The notes under the pieces were generated by a model. That model was not told the DNA's origin. It saw only the letters and a program-made list of their open reading frames with translations, and searched no databases. A program made the position numbers and the translations under genes. From assembly GCA_029216955.1 (NCBI GenBank), contig JANAVB010003400.1:13580539-13644538 (forward strand): a stretch of DNA of 64,000 nucleotides, written 5' to 3'. The stretch is from Iris pallida. Lineage: Eukaryota; Streptophyta; Magnoliopsida; Asparagales; Iridaceae. This document shows, piece by piece, positions 47,220 through 59,407 of this stretch (positions within the stretch are counted from its first letter, which is position 1; every line of letters starts with the position of its first letter).

Positions 47220-50039
47220 GGCATTCTATTTTAGTGACCTAGTAATCCATTTTATTACAAGTGGTTACGTATATAATATATAGGTTATTTCTGTTTAGTT
47301 TATATTCTATTTTGTGATAGTGATAACAATTTCCTTAAAATCTTCTTTTTAGATTTTTGAAGATTTCTAGGCTACCCATATATTTGTGTTTATACAAATG
47401 TATGTGTATATATACATGAAAAGGTAGTTTATATATACATATAAATTGAGTTTGATTTATAATATTTTAGTAATTAGAATTAATGAGTATATATTATAAC
47501 TTTTTAGTTTTATAAAAATTTTATAAATACTTTATCATATTGTATAGACAAATGACCATGTATAAAATACTAGGTTAATATATACATATATATAAGAAAA
47601 GAAAACAACAGAGAAAAAAAAAAAGAAAAGTTAAAAACAAACCAAAATCGCACAGCCTAACCCCCAGGCCCGAGGCCCCCCAAGTTTCCCACAGTGGCCG
47701 ACCATATACTTGTATATATATAAATAATTGGGAATCCGAGCAAGAGAGGAAGAAATCTTTCGATAAAACCCTAACCCTAGCTCTTCCATCCTTCCCCAAG
47801 ACCACGTGCGCACCCAGCCTCCTGAGCTCTGCCTCTGGCCGTCCATCGCCGGCCAGGGTGGTCGGAACAACGCGTGGACAGCAGGCACAGCTGTGGCAGC
47901 GACTATGACTTTCGACTGAATTTTCGTCGTGGTTTCTCAATCGATTTCTCTGTTAAGAACCTAACCTATAACTCTGCAATTCCATCTAATAAGTATGAAT
48001 TAAATCGGACAAAGATCGAGCTAAAAATTGACCCAAACTTTGTGAAAAATTGTTCTTGAGTATTTTGTAAAACTGTCATGAAACCCCTCTTTGGAAGGCA
48101 GATTTTTGCCAAATCACCTAAAATTTAGGAAATCCATTTAGACAGATTTAAGGACAACATATACAAGAATAAAACCCACCTTCTAGTTCCTGATTCCATT
48201 AAGTATGTGCAAAGTAATTTGGTTTCCAAAATCAAGAAAAACCATAAAAAATAGTTTAAAAAATATAGAAATTCTTCTGATACGGCATGCGTCCCGACGA
48301 ACCGGGCGACATGGTCGCAAACTGTAAGCATCAAAAGGTGCGTACGGATGTTACGGACGTGTGGGATTCGACGAAACTCGATTTTGTTGTGCGTGTACGA
48401 TGAAATTGAGGTATATCCGTCGAGATACCCGTATCGACCCCTTTGCAAACTAGACCATAACTTCGTGCACATTTGTCCTCTCGAGACGAAACTTGTGCCA
48501 ACAGGACTGTGTCATTTTTTTTGGTCCTGTATGCCAAGTTTGGTCCGATTCTGAGAAGGTCGACCGGAATACTAATTTGGCGGGCCCGCGACCCAATCGA
48601 ACGGGCAAATTTGTGTCCGGTCCACCGGAATCTAACTTTAGACATGTTTAGGTTCGTATCATCAAACCGGACCCGTAGACGTGTAGTTTGATGACTTTAG
48701 AGCCCGTAAGTACTGGCAAGCTTTTCGGTACAAAGCGGGTTCAACGACGAACATCATTTTGACCAAAAATTACTGTTTTGCCCCTGTATCCAAAATTGGA
48801 CTTATGGATAGGCTGTCCAAGCTAATTTGCCTATTTTGAAAATGTTGGTAATATCTGTTTCAGCCTCCGGAGACTGTTGTGAGAGTTTGACTTTTATGGC
48901 TCGTCGATTGACCAGATATTGTTGGTTCTACGTGCTACCAACAGGCAAGTATACCTTGCCAAACTTATACAGTATTTACATATTTTCCTTCTTATTGTAT
49001 TTTGTTTCATATTTTCACATGTTTCTCATATTCCACTTGGGTTATCATCTATTGCCTTCTTATTTTATAGATTTACGTACACGTATAGGATATTAGTTAT
49101 TTTCATTGATAGTTTATTGGTCTTCCTAGTATTTACCGTGTCTTGTGATAGAGTTTTTAGTTATGCCATATTTCCTTGATTGACTTGACCTAGTCATGAT
49201 TGATGGATTTGGACTTGTCTTGAGTATGACTTGACCTGATTTGACCATTCTCGATTGGGAGTATCTTGTATTGTACTACAATTGAGATATACTATTGATT
49301 GTGAGTATATTGCATTGTACTACAATCTATAGGATTTTACGTAATCTTTATATTTCTTTAGGAAATGAGATTGACACTAGGATTGGCTATTCTCGATTGA
49401 GAGTATCTTGTATTGTACTACAATCGAAGCATACTATAGATTGGAAGTATCTTGCATTGTACTATAGTCTATAGGAGTTATTTGATTGATTGTTAGCCAA
49501 GTATAGTATTACATTTCCCTATGACATGTCGCTTCTTGGATGTTCTTTCTGCACTATTCTTATCTTCCATACATGTATTTACTATCATATTAGTAGGCAT
49601 GTTTTATGTACCTTACTAGTCCCCTGAGGACCTGATGATCTCTTCATGTATTTGCTGAGCGGTTGCATAGAGTAGATGGGTATTTGATGATTGTGTCTGC
49701 AAGAATCAAGTATCAATAGTGGTACTTATTCATTCTTCCTATTTTATATTTATTTTCACGACTTTCTGCTGATATAGCCTAGTTTTTTAAGCTCTATTAT
49801 TATTATTCTTGAGCTTGATCGAACATGTGTAGTACAGGACGGCCGACTGTATTGCATATTGTTCATTCTTATTATGTTACTCTCTTAGTGGATTGAGATA
49901 TAGTTTTGACTGGCTATAATTAGACCTAATATCATAGTCTAGACAGCTTATACATATTCGAGTTGGGCTGGAGTCCACTTGTTACGTAGCTGGCTTGCGC
50001 ACGCACTCACATTCTGAAAAGCGGGTGCGGGTCATGACA
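46745..50039 (+). repeat. Family 4 5' LTR
   Basis: 3,295 bp. The first 400 bp are repeated at 50701-51105 with few differences. It includes a TA microsatellite at about 47150-47213 and the duplicated CTCGATT, GAGTATCTTG block at 49246-49460 shared with 2573-2780. Open frames within it are not supported as genes. Confidence 0.82.
47148..47213. repeat. TA microsatellite
   Basis: About 33 TA units inside the family 4 5' LTR. Confidence 0.95.
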
Positions 50040-50700
50040 AGTTTTTTTGGTAGCCCATGCAGGTCAGAGCATATCGTATCGGTTACGTAACTGTACCGAT
50101 ACGAGTATACGAATATGATTAAACCCTTAAAGAACCTCAATCCACACTGCCATGAAAATTTTCTTGGAAATTTCTCTACTGTCCTTGAAACTTTGTATTC
50201 GCTCTCGATTATTCTTCCTTGCCTTTCCGTACCATTGATTCTCGTCCCTTCCTATTTCAGAGTGACGAATGATCGTGCTTATTAGAATTTATCAATAATT
50301 CTTAGCTAGTTGTGTAAATTAGTTGCTTGCTAAATTTTGGTTGCTTGGATAAATATAAAGGATATTAGGGATGTTGTTTGCCATAGGTATATATTGGTAT
50401 TAATTTTAGCAACTAGTTGGAAGGTTATAAAATTTTAGCGACATGTGTTTTAGAGGAGTACTGTGCCCAAAGGTGGGTAGACGTCCTGAAGGTCCACTGT
50501 GATTCATAGATGGTAAATTAATGATTGGAATAATTTATGAAGTTATTAGGAATTCAGAAACCGGAAAGAGAAGAGATTGGATTCAATTTAAAATGTGAAA
50601 AGATTAAGGTAAGAGCGGACTTACTTTTTAAATTTCGAATTTTAAGGAATATTTATGAATTTGAATTTCGAGAACGAAATTTTTGTAAGATGGGTAGGTT
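50040..50700 (+). other. Family 4 interior, non-coding
   Basis: Leader, about 500 bp of AT-rich sequence without domain similarity, and the polypurine tract at about 50665-50700. An 80-codon frame at 50537-50779 crosses into the LTR and is not credible. Confidence 0.6.
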
Positions 50701-51099
50701 TGTAACCCCTCTTCCCAAAATCTTGAAAATATTTTATTATTATTTATTTGAATTAAATGTTATTTTTGGAATTTTATAAGTATTTAGTTAAATAGTTATT
50801 ACGATATAATGCTTTAGTCATGGTTAGGTTTTGGAGTACAAGATGACCAGAAATCATGGCACAGATAGTGCAGTGGCATGCTTTGACTAGTGTATTAGCC
50901 GTGGTAGGGAAGGCCGAGTCATAGGTGTGTTATAACTAGGAAAACTAGGCCAAGTTGTGACATGACCCTATAAACGATTTATTTATTTATTTATTGAGAT
51001 TATGACTTTTGGAAGACCCGGTTGCGCCAATTCTGCCCGGACTTGACCCGAACCAAATCCAGCCCATGTAGTCGGGTGCTATGTACAAAGACGTCCCTG

Positions 51100-51105
<6 letters not shown>
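50701..51105 (+). repeat. Family 4 3' LTR, truncated
   Basis: Matches 46745-47150 (CTCTTCCCAAAATCTT, GGAAGACCCGGTTG, CCCATGTAGTCGGGTG) and breaks off in the TA tract that leads into chloroplast sequence. Confidence 0.85.
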
Positions 51106-51153
<48 letters not shown>

Positions 51154-51160
51154 ATATATA

Positions 51161-51228
<68 letters not shown>
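51106..51228. repeat. TA microsatellite at chloroplast-insert junction
   Basis: TA repeat with short interruptions joining the truncated LTR to the chloroplast-derived sequence. Confidence 0.93.
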
Positions 51229-51231
<3 letters not shown>

Positions 51232-51336
51232 TTTACCCGGATCCTAAATGTAAAAATATAAGAGGGTAGATCCCCTTCTTCCTCGAAACAAATGAGATTG
51301 TTGCTGATACGGTACATAAAAAAAGAAATAACTAAA

Positions 51337-51542
<206 letters not shown>

Positions 51543-51548
<6 letters not shown>

Positions 51549-51596
51549 CCTATCTACAACAATTTTCACTTCGGGTTCCGGCGAACGAATAATCAT
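51543..51596 (-). pseudogene. psaA: psaA N-terminal fragment
   Basis: Begins MIIRSPEPEVKIVVDRDP, the start of the photosystem I P700 apoprotein A1, then breaks after about 18 residues into psaB sequence. The junction falls in GATCCTGG near 51541-51547. Confidence 0.92.
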
Positions 51597-52236
51597 TAAG
51601 TCCTCCTCTTTCCGGACAACACATACAAAGAGACCCGCCAACAGTCATGTTTTTAGTGAACTTCCGAAGGATAGATATCTTATTTATGATTAGTTCTTTT
51701 CTTTCCTATCCCCCATCCATCTATTTTATTTAGTTATTCACTAGAGCAATTATGATATTGATGTTGATCCGGGGCAAGTGTTCGGATCTATTATGACATA
51801 ACGATTAGGTGCCCAACGGACATTTGTTGTTTTTTTTAATCTTTTCCCGGCGTGATGAAAAAATAATTTTTTTGCAACCTAGTCTATTGTATTTCTATCT
51901 GAATCTATAAGTTTCTATCTGAATATAGAAAGAAGTGCCTATATGGATCTACTTTCTTCATAGAGCATAATATCTGATTATTACAAATAACAAGATCTGA
52001 TTCATTAGAATCAATAAGAGACATAGAAGGTATCTTTTATTAGCTTTATTGGTTCTATTCTATATGGTATCCGTATCATTTATTCCTATGAGATACCATA
52101 CAAAATAGAATGATTTTACTTTTACAAGGAAGTGGTATAATGAAATTCTTGATTGGATCTTATCATGATAACATAATGATCCATTTTATTTGATTGATGG
52201 ATCCAACAACCAATTTGAATGAATTAAAGAGCGGTC
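51597..52236 (-). other. Chloroplast psaA-ycf3 spacer
   Basis: Non-coding chloroplast intergenic sequence, including the psaA upstream region. Nothing else is recognised. Confidence 0.7.
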
Positions 52237-52387
52237 TTATTCGAAACGCCTCGTGATCTTTAACCAATTATATGCTTCAATATAATTACCTGGAGTAAGC
52301 GCTATAGCTTGTTTCCAATACTCGGCAGCTTGATCGAACCAAGCCTCCTCAATTTTAGAATCCCCCTGTAGAATGGCCTGTTCTCCC
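52237..52387 (-). pseudogene. ycf3: ycf3 exon 3
   Basis: Reads [19 protein letters not shown], then [20 protein letters not shown] and ends KITRRFE with a stop: the last tetratricopeptide-type repeat of the photosystem I assembly factor Ycf3. It is open here but disconnected from a complete gene, with a few replacements relative to the usual sequence. Confidence 0.93.
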
Positions 52388-53117
52388 CGGTCGGAATAGG
52401 CGGGTCAATTCCTTCCCTTAGAACCGTACTAGAGAGTTTCCTACCTCATACGGCTCGACAATCCATTCTTTTTGAGGTCCCATCTTAATCTACCCTATGC
52501 TAACTGAATTAGATTTATTATAAATCAATCTATCCCATTTCTTTTTTCTTGGGTTAACCAGAAGAAATTAATTACATAAGTTTCAAATTCTAATTTAGAT
52601 CAATAATTAGTTTTCCCTTCTCTCCCACCTTCAGAAGCATGAAGCATGGATATACCCTATATCCTTAGAATTTTCTGAAAGGTAACTATCTCGGTTTCAT
52701 ATATGAAATGTACATAGAATCTTCGAAAAAGACTTTTTCCATAAGAAAAAAGAACTTACTATCTTTGGGATCGGATGCTACACACCGCTGCTCAATACTT
52801 TAGTGGATCCACTCTATTACATAAGTGGATTCCTAACTTGATATCCCATATCATGACATAAGTAAGCAGTTCTTAATTGTATCGATCCGATAGCTCGATA
52901 ATTGATCTTTACGGTGCTTTCTTTATCAATTCGATCCTTTATCCATAGAGTATAGTATATGGGCCGTATTTTCCTATTTTTAAGTCTCTTTCATTGCTAC
53001 AGCTGATACAAATCGTTGCTTTGGACGATACATATGTAGAAAGCCCATTTTTTCTAGTATTGACTAGTCAATTTACTTTTTTTGTTTTCTTTCTTTCTAT
53101 AGTGGAGATAGTCGCAC
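52388..53117 (-). other. ycf3 intron 2 (group II)
   Basis: Starts GTGCGAC next to exon 2, the group II 5' end. A domain V hairpin is visible at about 52420-52457 (GAGCCGTATGAGG paired with TACGGTTC), shortly upstream of exon 3. In the nucleus it would not self-splice as an organelle intron. Confidence 0.85.
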
Positions 53118-53345
53118 GTAATGACAGATCACAGCCATATTATTAAAAGCTTGTGGTAAGAATGGGTTTCGTTCTAGTGCCCGAAAATAATATTCTAAAG
53201 CCTTTGTATGCTCTCCGTTGCTTGTGTGTATAAGGCCTATATTATAGAGTATATAACTTTGATCATAGGGATCGATTTCTGGTCGCGTAGCTTCATAATA
53301 ATTATGTAAAGCTTCCGCATAATTTCCTTCGGATTGAGCCGACAT
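53118..53345 (-). pseudogene. ycf3: ycf3 exon 2, truncated by element 3
   Basis: Reads [19 protein letters not shown], then [20 protein letters not shown] and ends NMAVICHY before the intron: TPR-containing Ycf3. The 5' part of the gene is lost at 53346, where the LTR of element 3 starts. Its continuation, with exon 1, should lie beyond the other end of element 3 outside the window. Confidence 0.93.
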
Positions 53346-54009
53346 TGTCACGACCCGCACCCTAGAGTAAAGGCACGAGACGTGGGTACGTCCAGCCTAC
53401 GCCGCAGTGTCGGCGGTAGAACGCTGTCCTAGGTCACAACATCTAACAGTTGAAGGTAATAACAGTTATACTCCCCGAATGGGGGTGACATAACAGAAAT
53501 ATAACTCAATCACAGCTAAGGTAGAACATGAAAGGAAGATAGATAGATAATAAAAGATGCAAGATCCAAATCCACAGAAAATACAGTAGAGAGAGAGAGC
53601 TAAGTGTCTATAAATAAATACATGTCCCAAATCTCAGAATCTGTGTACAGTAATCGAAGTAAAGTAAAGACAATCCTAATCTAAGGGAGTGTCATCTACT
53701 GCTAGTGGATCCTGCTGCTGGTCCAAGTCCAGGCACTCATCTAAAGTAGCACCGTAGTAGGTAGGGCAGAACGCCTCAGCCTCGTCCTCTGTAAAATTTT
53801 CAACAGGTCCAGTCAGGACAGGAGCGAGTATAGTACATCTCAACAAATCATAGCAGGTCAGGATATATAATCATGCTAGAGAGTAAGATACAAGATACTG
53901 AAAGAATAATATGATAAAAAGAGAGAGACTGTAATAAATAGCAACAGTATATAAAGAACTAATAGTGCTAGTAATTCAGAGCACAAGATGGTTATGTAGA
54001 CGGCACGAT

Positions 54010-54235
54010 GTTGTACACGAGTAATCTACAGAGGTTGTACACGAGTAATCTACTGGATTGAATACATAACCACTTCTACTCCCTCGCCCCAATCAATACA
54101 CAAGGATCTAGTTAAGTTATGTTATTATACACGAAGGTCATGTGAATACATGATTATACATGATTTTATACATTTCGTACACGAATGTAACAAATACAAG
54201 GAGTACACGATGTTCACGATAAAGTACACGAACAC
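54010..54235. repeat. TACACGA heptamer cluster
   Basis: At least six TACACGA sites spaced over 225 bp, mirrored at 63246-63475 in the other LTR, which carries one or two more. Confidence 0.75.
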
Positions 54236-54799
54236 AATTCCCGATGTATCCGCTAAGGGGATAACATTGCACAACAAGATCCATATAGTACTAATCCGTG
54301 TTTCTAACGTGTCAATATCATATAAAATAGTCTAAAGCAGGAAATATACTCCTAATGCAGGATATGAAATGATCAGAGAATGTACTCGCCTGTATCCGTT
54401 GAATCTGGAGAATATATATTGTCCGAGGAGTGGTGTCTGTCTCCTGTAGAACAGTACAAGTCACTATGAGTCTACAATGATAATAAGATGCAAATCAATG
54501 CATTCTACATGAATCTAGGTCAATCTAGACCAAAGTCAACTCTTGGTCAACTCTGGTCAACTAGGTCTAACCAAGTCTCACTAGGTCAAACAAGCCATTC
54601 TAGGTCCTATCAAGGCTAACAGTCTATTCTAGACTCCATACTAGGCATACCATGCCATAAGCCAACCCATAACCCACATACACAAGTCAAACTATAAGCC
54701 TAACTATAATACACACATTAATATATTATACAATCTAATATAGGATTACACATATAGGCTATCTATATATATATCTAATGTATATAAAGTACAACACAT

Positions 54800-54805
<6 letters not shown>

Positions 54806-54876
<71 letters not shown>
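54806..54876. repeat. TA microsatellite in element 3 LTR
   Basis: About 35 TA units. Confidence 0.95.
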
Positions 54877-54877
<1 letters not shown>

Positions 54878-57445
54878 ATTCATCTCAATTCTATACATGT
54901 ATATATTACACTAGTGCTCATGTGTGTGTGTGTGTGTGGTAGGCTAGAGGGTGTCAATATATATACTAGTATGTGTAACAGTGAAGTGAGGGTGAAGGTG
55001 TATGTGTGAAACAGTTAGATATTGGTGTGTGTGTGTGTGTAGTGAGAAAGTGAGGAAATCCTGAAAACAGTGTGCAGTCATAAAATCAGTGAATATGAGC
55101 CATCCTGAAAACAGGAACCCAACATTGCATTAACAGTGAACAAAAAGGCAAAATAGTGAGTTAACCCATATCTTAGTTAAGCCCCATAACCCAAAAATCT
55201 CAGTTTTGAGAACACAAAAAAAAAAATTAGTTCAAACTCAGTTTAACAGTTTAAAACAGTCCAACACAACTCAGTTAACAGCCTCAACTAGAATTCCAGA
55301 TTTAATAGCCAACTCAAAACCATTTTAACCCCAAAATCAACACACCAATAGAACACATATAGGTGAACCAATCTGAGGTTTTAAACACATTAATTAGCAG
55401 TAAAAATAGGTTAAATATGATGCTAGAAATCGAATAGGAAATCTGGAACAAACAGTACACATTGGCCTATAGGAAAACATTCTCAGGAAATGGGAATTAG
55501 TCTTAGTGAATAAATCCATCACTCACATACCAATAAACCAATCTCAGGTTTAAGAACCATTCTCAGTTTTCTATTTTTGAATTCAGTTGAACCCACATAT
55601 GACCAATTCCCATACTCAGAAAGAGGAATCAAAAATCAGTTTAAAAGAAAGGACAGGAAACCAATTCTAACATTCATTTACAGTACAATGAAAAAGAAAC
55701 TAATCTCAGTTCATAGGCAAACAGTAGGCAATTCACAATGTGAAAACTGGGAAAATATCTCAGTATTTAGAAAACCATTTCGAATACCAACCAAAGGCCT
55801 AATTCACATTAAGACATGAAACTAACCATGAACTAGAAATATGGGGGAAAACCCTTTAACAGTGAAGAACTACCCTAAACTGGAAATCAAGAGTTCAGGG
55901 AATTAGGAAACACATGTATCAGCTATTTGAAACCCAATCAAAATGTCAATATCCCATTCACAAAAACAAAGGCAAATTCGAATGCAATATACCTAGCTAA
56001 ACATGAATTATAATATGTGGGGATAGTTTACAGTGAAAGATCATCAATAAACATGCTTAATAGTTTGGGAAAATACTAAAAAATTAACAAGTATCAGAAA
56101 GTATCAGCCAAGCCATTTAACTCCATGTTCGAATCCAAATATTCCAATAAAAAACTAATCCAACATGTAAACCTAATCTAATATAGATTATACATGATAT
56201 ATAGGATCTAATTAGCAAATAAAAATATGAATTAAACTAATTAAAAATTGAATTAAAACTGAGAACCCAAGAACACTGATACACGCATACAGTGCACACT
56301 CGTACACGCACGAATCCGTGTCCGATACGACATGAGAGCTCGTAATACTTTAGGATCATCGTGTCAGTCATGGACACGACACGTGTGTCAAGTTTTGTGA
56401 GCCGAAATGCCGTGTGCACTGAGCAAATGCACCCGAGCAGCAGGGCATGCCACCTGCCCGTGCGCACGTGTGGGCACAGCGTGTACGTATCCAAAATTCG
56501 ACACGACACAACACGAAAACGTGTTTAGAACACAAGAATCACACAAGCGAGATCAAATCCTAATTTCCTATTCAAATACATTTCACAAAATTAAACGAAA
56601 TGTCCTTTGGGGTATTTCGTTGAACACCTATACACATGGGTTGATACGTGTTCGATACGGACACGTAATGGACTCAAATTCTAGGGTTAGCTATACCTAC
56701 AGCTAGGTTAGGCCTAGGGCTTCCTAGAAATGCAAATAAACAGTAATTTCATGGAGGGGATTGAAATATACCTATTGATGAGCAAAGGCTCAAAAGCTCC
56801 AAATGGAAGTGGTTCCTCAATCCACCAAAACTTTCCCAAATTGTTTCCTTCCTGAAAATACTCAATACCAACAACAAGAACAATAATTTTAGGTCCTATT
56901 GCAATTGATTTGGGTGGAAAAGGAGTTAAATAGGAATTTCTATGATTTAAGGAAGATGGGGACTCACCTTTTTCCAAACTTGCAATAATCCCAATGGAGG
57001 CTAGCCCTAATTTCTAGGAGGGGATTAAATAGAGGAGAGGGGACCTAAGGTGGCTGCCATGGACTGGAATGGGCTAGGTTCACTAGTGTTTGGTTGGGCC
57101 TTAAGGCTTTAAGTCACAATAATGACTTGTGATTTCACAAGCCATTCCTTAATCAAACTAACTCCTAATTTTCCCAAACTAATTCTAATAAGTTAATCCT
57201 CACTAACTTAGATCAAGCTAGAGTTACTTAACCTAACCCAATAGTCATGACCTAGGTTAGCCTCTAAGACAGTCTCTAAGGTCAACACCAGTCAAAGTCT
57301 AAAATAGCACCAAAACAATTATACTAAAAATCACCAAAAATCACATTAATTCTAATAAATCTAAATAATACATAATAATTCCAAATTAATTCCAAAATTT
57401 TGAAAATGATCAAAATACCTTCAAGCTAGAAAAGTGGTAGTGACA

Positions 57446-57482
57446 AATCTATCCCGCTTAAAATAATTTCGTCCTCGAAATT
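57446..57482 (-). promoter_or_regulatory. Element 3 polypurine tract
   Basis: Reverse strand CGAGGACGAAATTATTTTAA then GCGGGATAGATT, directly inside the 3' LTR. Confidence 0.75.
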
Positions 57483-57523
57483 ATAGGCGAAACTAAACTG
57501 CTGAGAAGGATAGAAAGTATACC

Positions 57524-57946
57524 TCAAGGTCCAAAAAGATAGAGGTACCGCTCGCGCATCTCATCCTCCCGCTCCCAGGTAGACTCTCTTGGAGAATGAT
57601 GCCTCCATGCGACGCGTACCAAGGGTATCACCTAGTTTCTCAATACCTTCTCTCGGCGATCCAGAATCTCCACAGGCTGCTCTGGATAACTGAGAGTAGG
57701 TCCAACCTCAATCTCCGAATGATCGAGCACATGGCTAGGGTCAGCCACGTACCGTCTCAACTGTGATACATGGAATACGTTGTGAACTCCCACTAGTGCA
57801 GGTAGCAAGTCTAGCCTGTATGACACGTCACCGACTCTCCCGCTGATAACGAAGGGGCCGATGAAGCGCGGGCTAAGCTTCCCACCTCCACCAAAACGTA
57901 TCGTACCACTAGTCGGAGATATCCGTAGAAAAATCATGTCTCCAAC
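57524..57946 (-). pseudogene. Element 3 integrase C-terminus and chromodomain
   Basis: Contains FLRISPTSG, GKLSPRFIGPFVI, VFHVSQLRRYV, then the chromodomain region ILDRREKVLRN, VIPLVRVAWRHHS and WERED, ending at a stop at 57524-57526. A TAG at 57632-57634 replaces a lysine-type codon. It is the last part of pol and continues the integrase frame across the 97-nt insert at 57947-58043. Confidence 0.88.
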
Positions 57947-58043
57947 CTAATCACAAGCAAGGTCTCAAGTTACTAAAAATCAAACACGATCAATCAAAAA
58001 AAAAAAATACAACCTACTTCTAATCCTATCTCTAAATCTGTAC
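57947..58043 (-). other. Intron-like 97-nt insert in integrase
   Basis: On the reverse strand it begins GTACAG and ends GATTAG, with a run of 12 T and a TTTTTAGTAACTTGA stretch before the end. Removing it joins EFE to VGDMIFLRI in frame, which is exactly where element 1 (about 7620-7650) reads EFSVGDHVFLRI without interruption. It contains stops and its length is not a multiple of three. These are the properties of a spliceosomal intron. Confidence 0.72.
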
Positions 58044-58760
58044 CTCAAACTCCAACGGCCTCCGGTGGCTATCGGTCCAGTGCCGCTGTCTGTCCTGCGC
58101 CATACGAAGTCTGTCCCTGATGAGCTTCACCTTCTCGGCTGCGTCAACAACCATCTCTGGTCCCAGTAAAGCTCGCTCTCCAACATCATCCCAAGATAAG
58201 GGTGTACGACACCTACGCCCGTACAGAGCCTCAAACGGTGACATCTTAATGCTGGCCTGATAACTGTTGTTGTAAGAAAACTCCACCAAATATAGATGAT
58301 CCTCCCAGGAACCTCTAAAATCCAGGACGCACGTTCGCAGTATGTCCTCAAGGGTCTGAATAGTCCTCTCTGACTGTCCGTCCGTCTGGGGGTGGTATGC
58401 AGTACTAAACTTGAGCTGAGTGCCCAAGCTAGTCTGCAGACTCCTCCAAAAATGGGAAGAAAAGCGACTATCCCGATCTGAGATAATGCTGACGGGAACT
58501 CCGTGAATCCTGACTATCTGCCTCATATACAACTTCGCAAGCCTCTCTGTAGATGTACCCACCATGAATGGCAAGAAGTGGGCCAATTTGGTCAACCTGT
58601 CAACGATGACCCAAATCGTATCTTTTTCTCCTGGTGTACACGGCAACCTAGATACGAAATCTATGGTGATATGTTCCCACTTCCACTCTGGAATGGGCAA
58701 CGGCTGTAATAATCCTCCGGGCCTTTGCTCTCTGCCTTGACCTGCTGACAGACCAAGCAT
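58044..58760 (-). pseudogene. Element 3 integrase catalytic core
   Basis: Contains [19 protein letters not shown] (first D), SIISDRDSRFSSHFWRSLQ (second D) and YHPQTDGQSERTIQTLEDIL (E). The HHCC finger ([20 protein letters not shown]) lies upstream at 58661-58860 in the neighbouring frame, separated by a one-base shift near 58720. It inserts the element cDNA. Apart from that shift the core is open. Confidence 0.9.
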
Positions 58761-59407
58761 CTAGCTACGAAGTGGGACACCTCCCGTTTCATCCCGTACC
58801 CCCAGACATGCTCTCGCAGATCCATGTACATCTTGTTGGCACCCGGATGTATAGAATACTGCGATCTGTGATCCTCCTGCATGATCTGCTCTCTGAGCTC
58901 CCCGCTAGGCACACATAACCTGGAACCGTGCCTCCGGGCACCATCCTCTGCAAGTAAAAACTCGCCATCCTCCAATCCTACACTGATCTGCTCTCGGATA
59001 CACCGCAGAGCCACATCCTCGAACTGTGTCGCCTTGATCCTGTCTATCAAGTCTGACTGTATCTGAAGGCCCCATAACTGCATCTGCACTCCGGGCACAA
59101 TCACCTCAATCCTAAGGCTCTCCAAGTCTGCAAGCAAATACCGGTCCATAGTCAAACACATGGCTGTCGGATACCTACTCAAGGCATCGGCAACCACGTT
59201 GGCCTTCCCTGGGTGATACTGAAGTGAGATGTCAAAGTCCTTCATCAACTCTAGCCATCTGCGCTGCCTCATGTTGAGCTCTTTCTGTGTAAACACATAC
59301 TTCAAGCTCTTGTGATCTGTGAAAATCTCCACCCTCTCGCCATACAGATAGTGCTTCCACAACTTCAAAGCAAAAATCACCGCTGCCAGCTCTAGGTCAT
59401 GGGTAGG
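58661..59407 (-). pseudogene. Element 3 RNase H end and integrase zinc finger
   Basis: Reads [32 protein letters not shown] and [14 protein letters not shown], the gypsy RNase H C-terminal half, then a linker and the integrase HHCC region. The stop at 59408-59410 (NYPTHD with Y changed to TAA) separates it from RT. Confidence 0.88.

Larger units (their letters stand above)
46745..51105 (+). mobile_element. Family 4 gypsy-like element with no coding interior
   Basis: A 5' LTR at 46745-50039 (TGTAACC to TGACA) is followed by only 661 bp of interior and a truncated 3' LTR from 50701 (TGTAACCCC), which ends in a TA tract near 51105. The interior starts with the leader carrying GGTAGCCCATGCAGGTC and ends with a gypsy-type polypurine tract (CGAGAACGAAATTT, then GATGGGTAGGTT). 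No gag or pol residues are visible. It is either internally deleted or a member of a non-coding LTR family. Confidence 0.78.
53346..57445 (-). repeat. Element 3 3' LTR
   Basis: 4,100 bp with 6-bp terminal inverted repeats TGTCAC and GTGACA. It holds a TACACGA cluster (54010-54235), a GTCAA cluster (54520-54600), a TA microsatellite (about 54806-54876) and GT repeats (54919-54938 and 55026-55042). The first 1.4 kb match 62578-64000; visible differences are mostly transitions. Confidence 0.92.

Noticed and set aside
48125..48691. Overlapping 60-115 codon frames on both strands
   Set aside because: Inside the family 4 LTR, no domain similarity, and open on both strands by chance.
47030..51269. 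IYIYIY-rich frames
   Set aside because: Translations of TA microsatellites.
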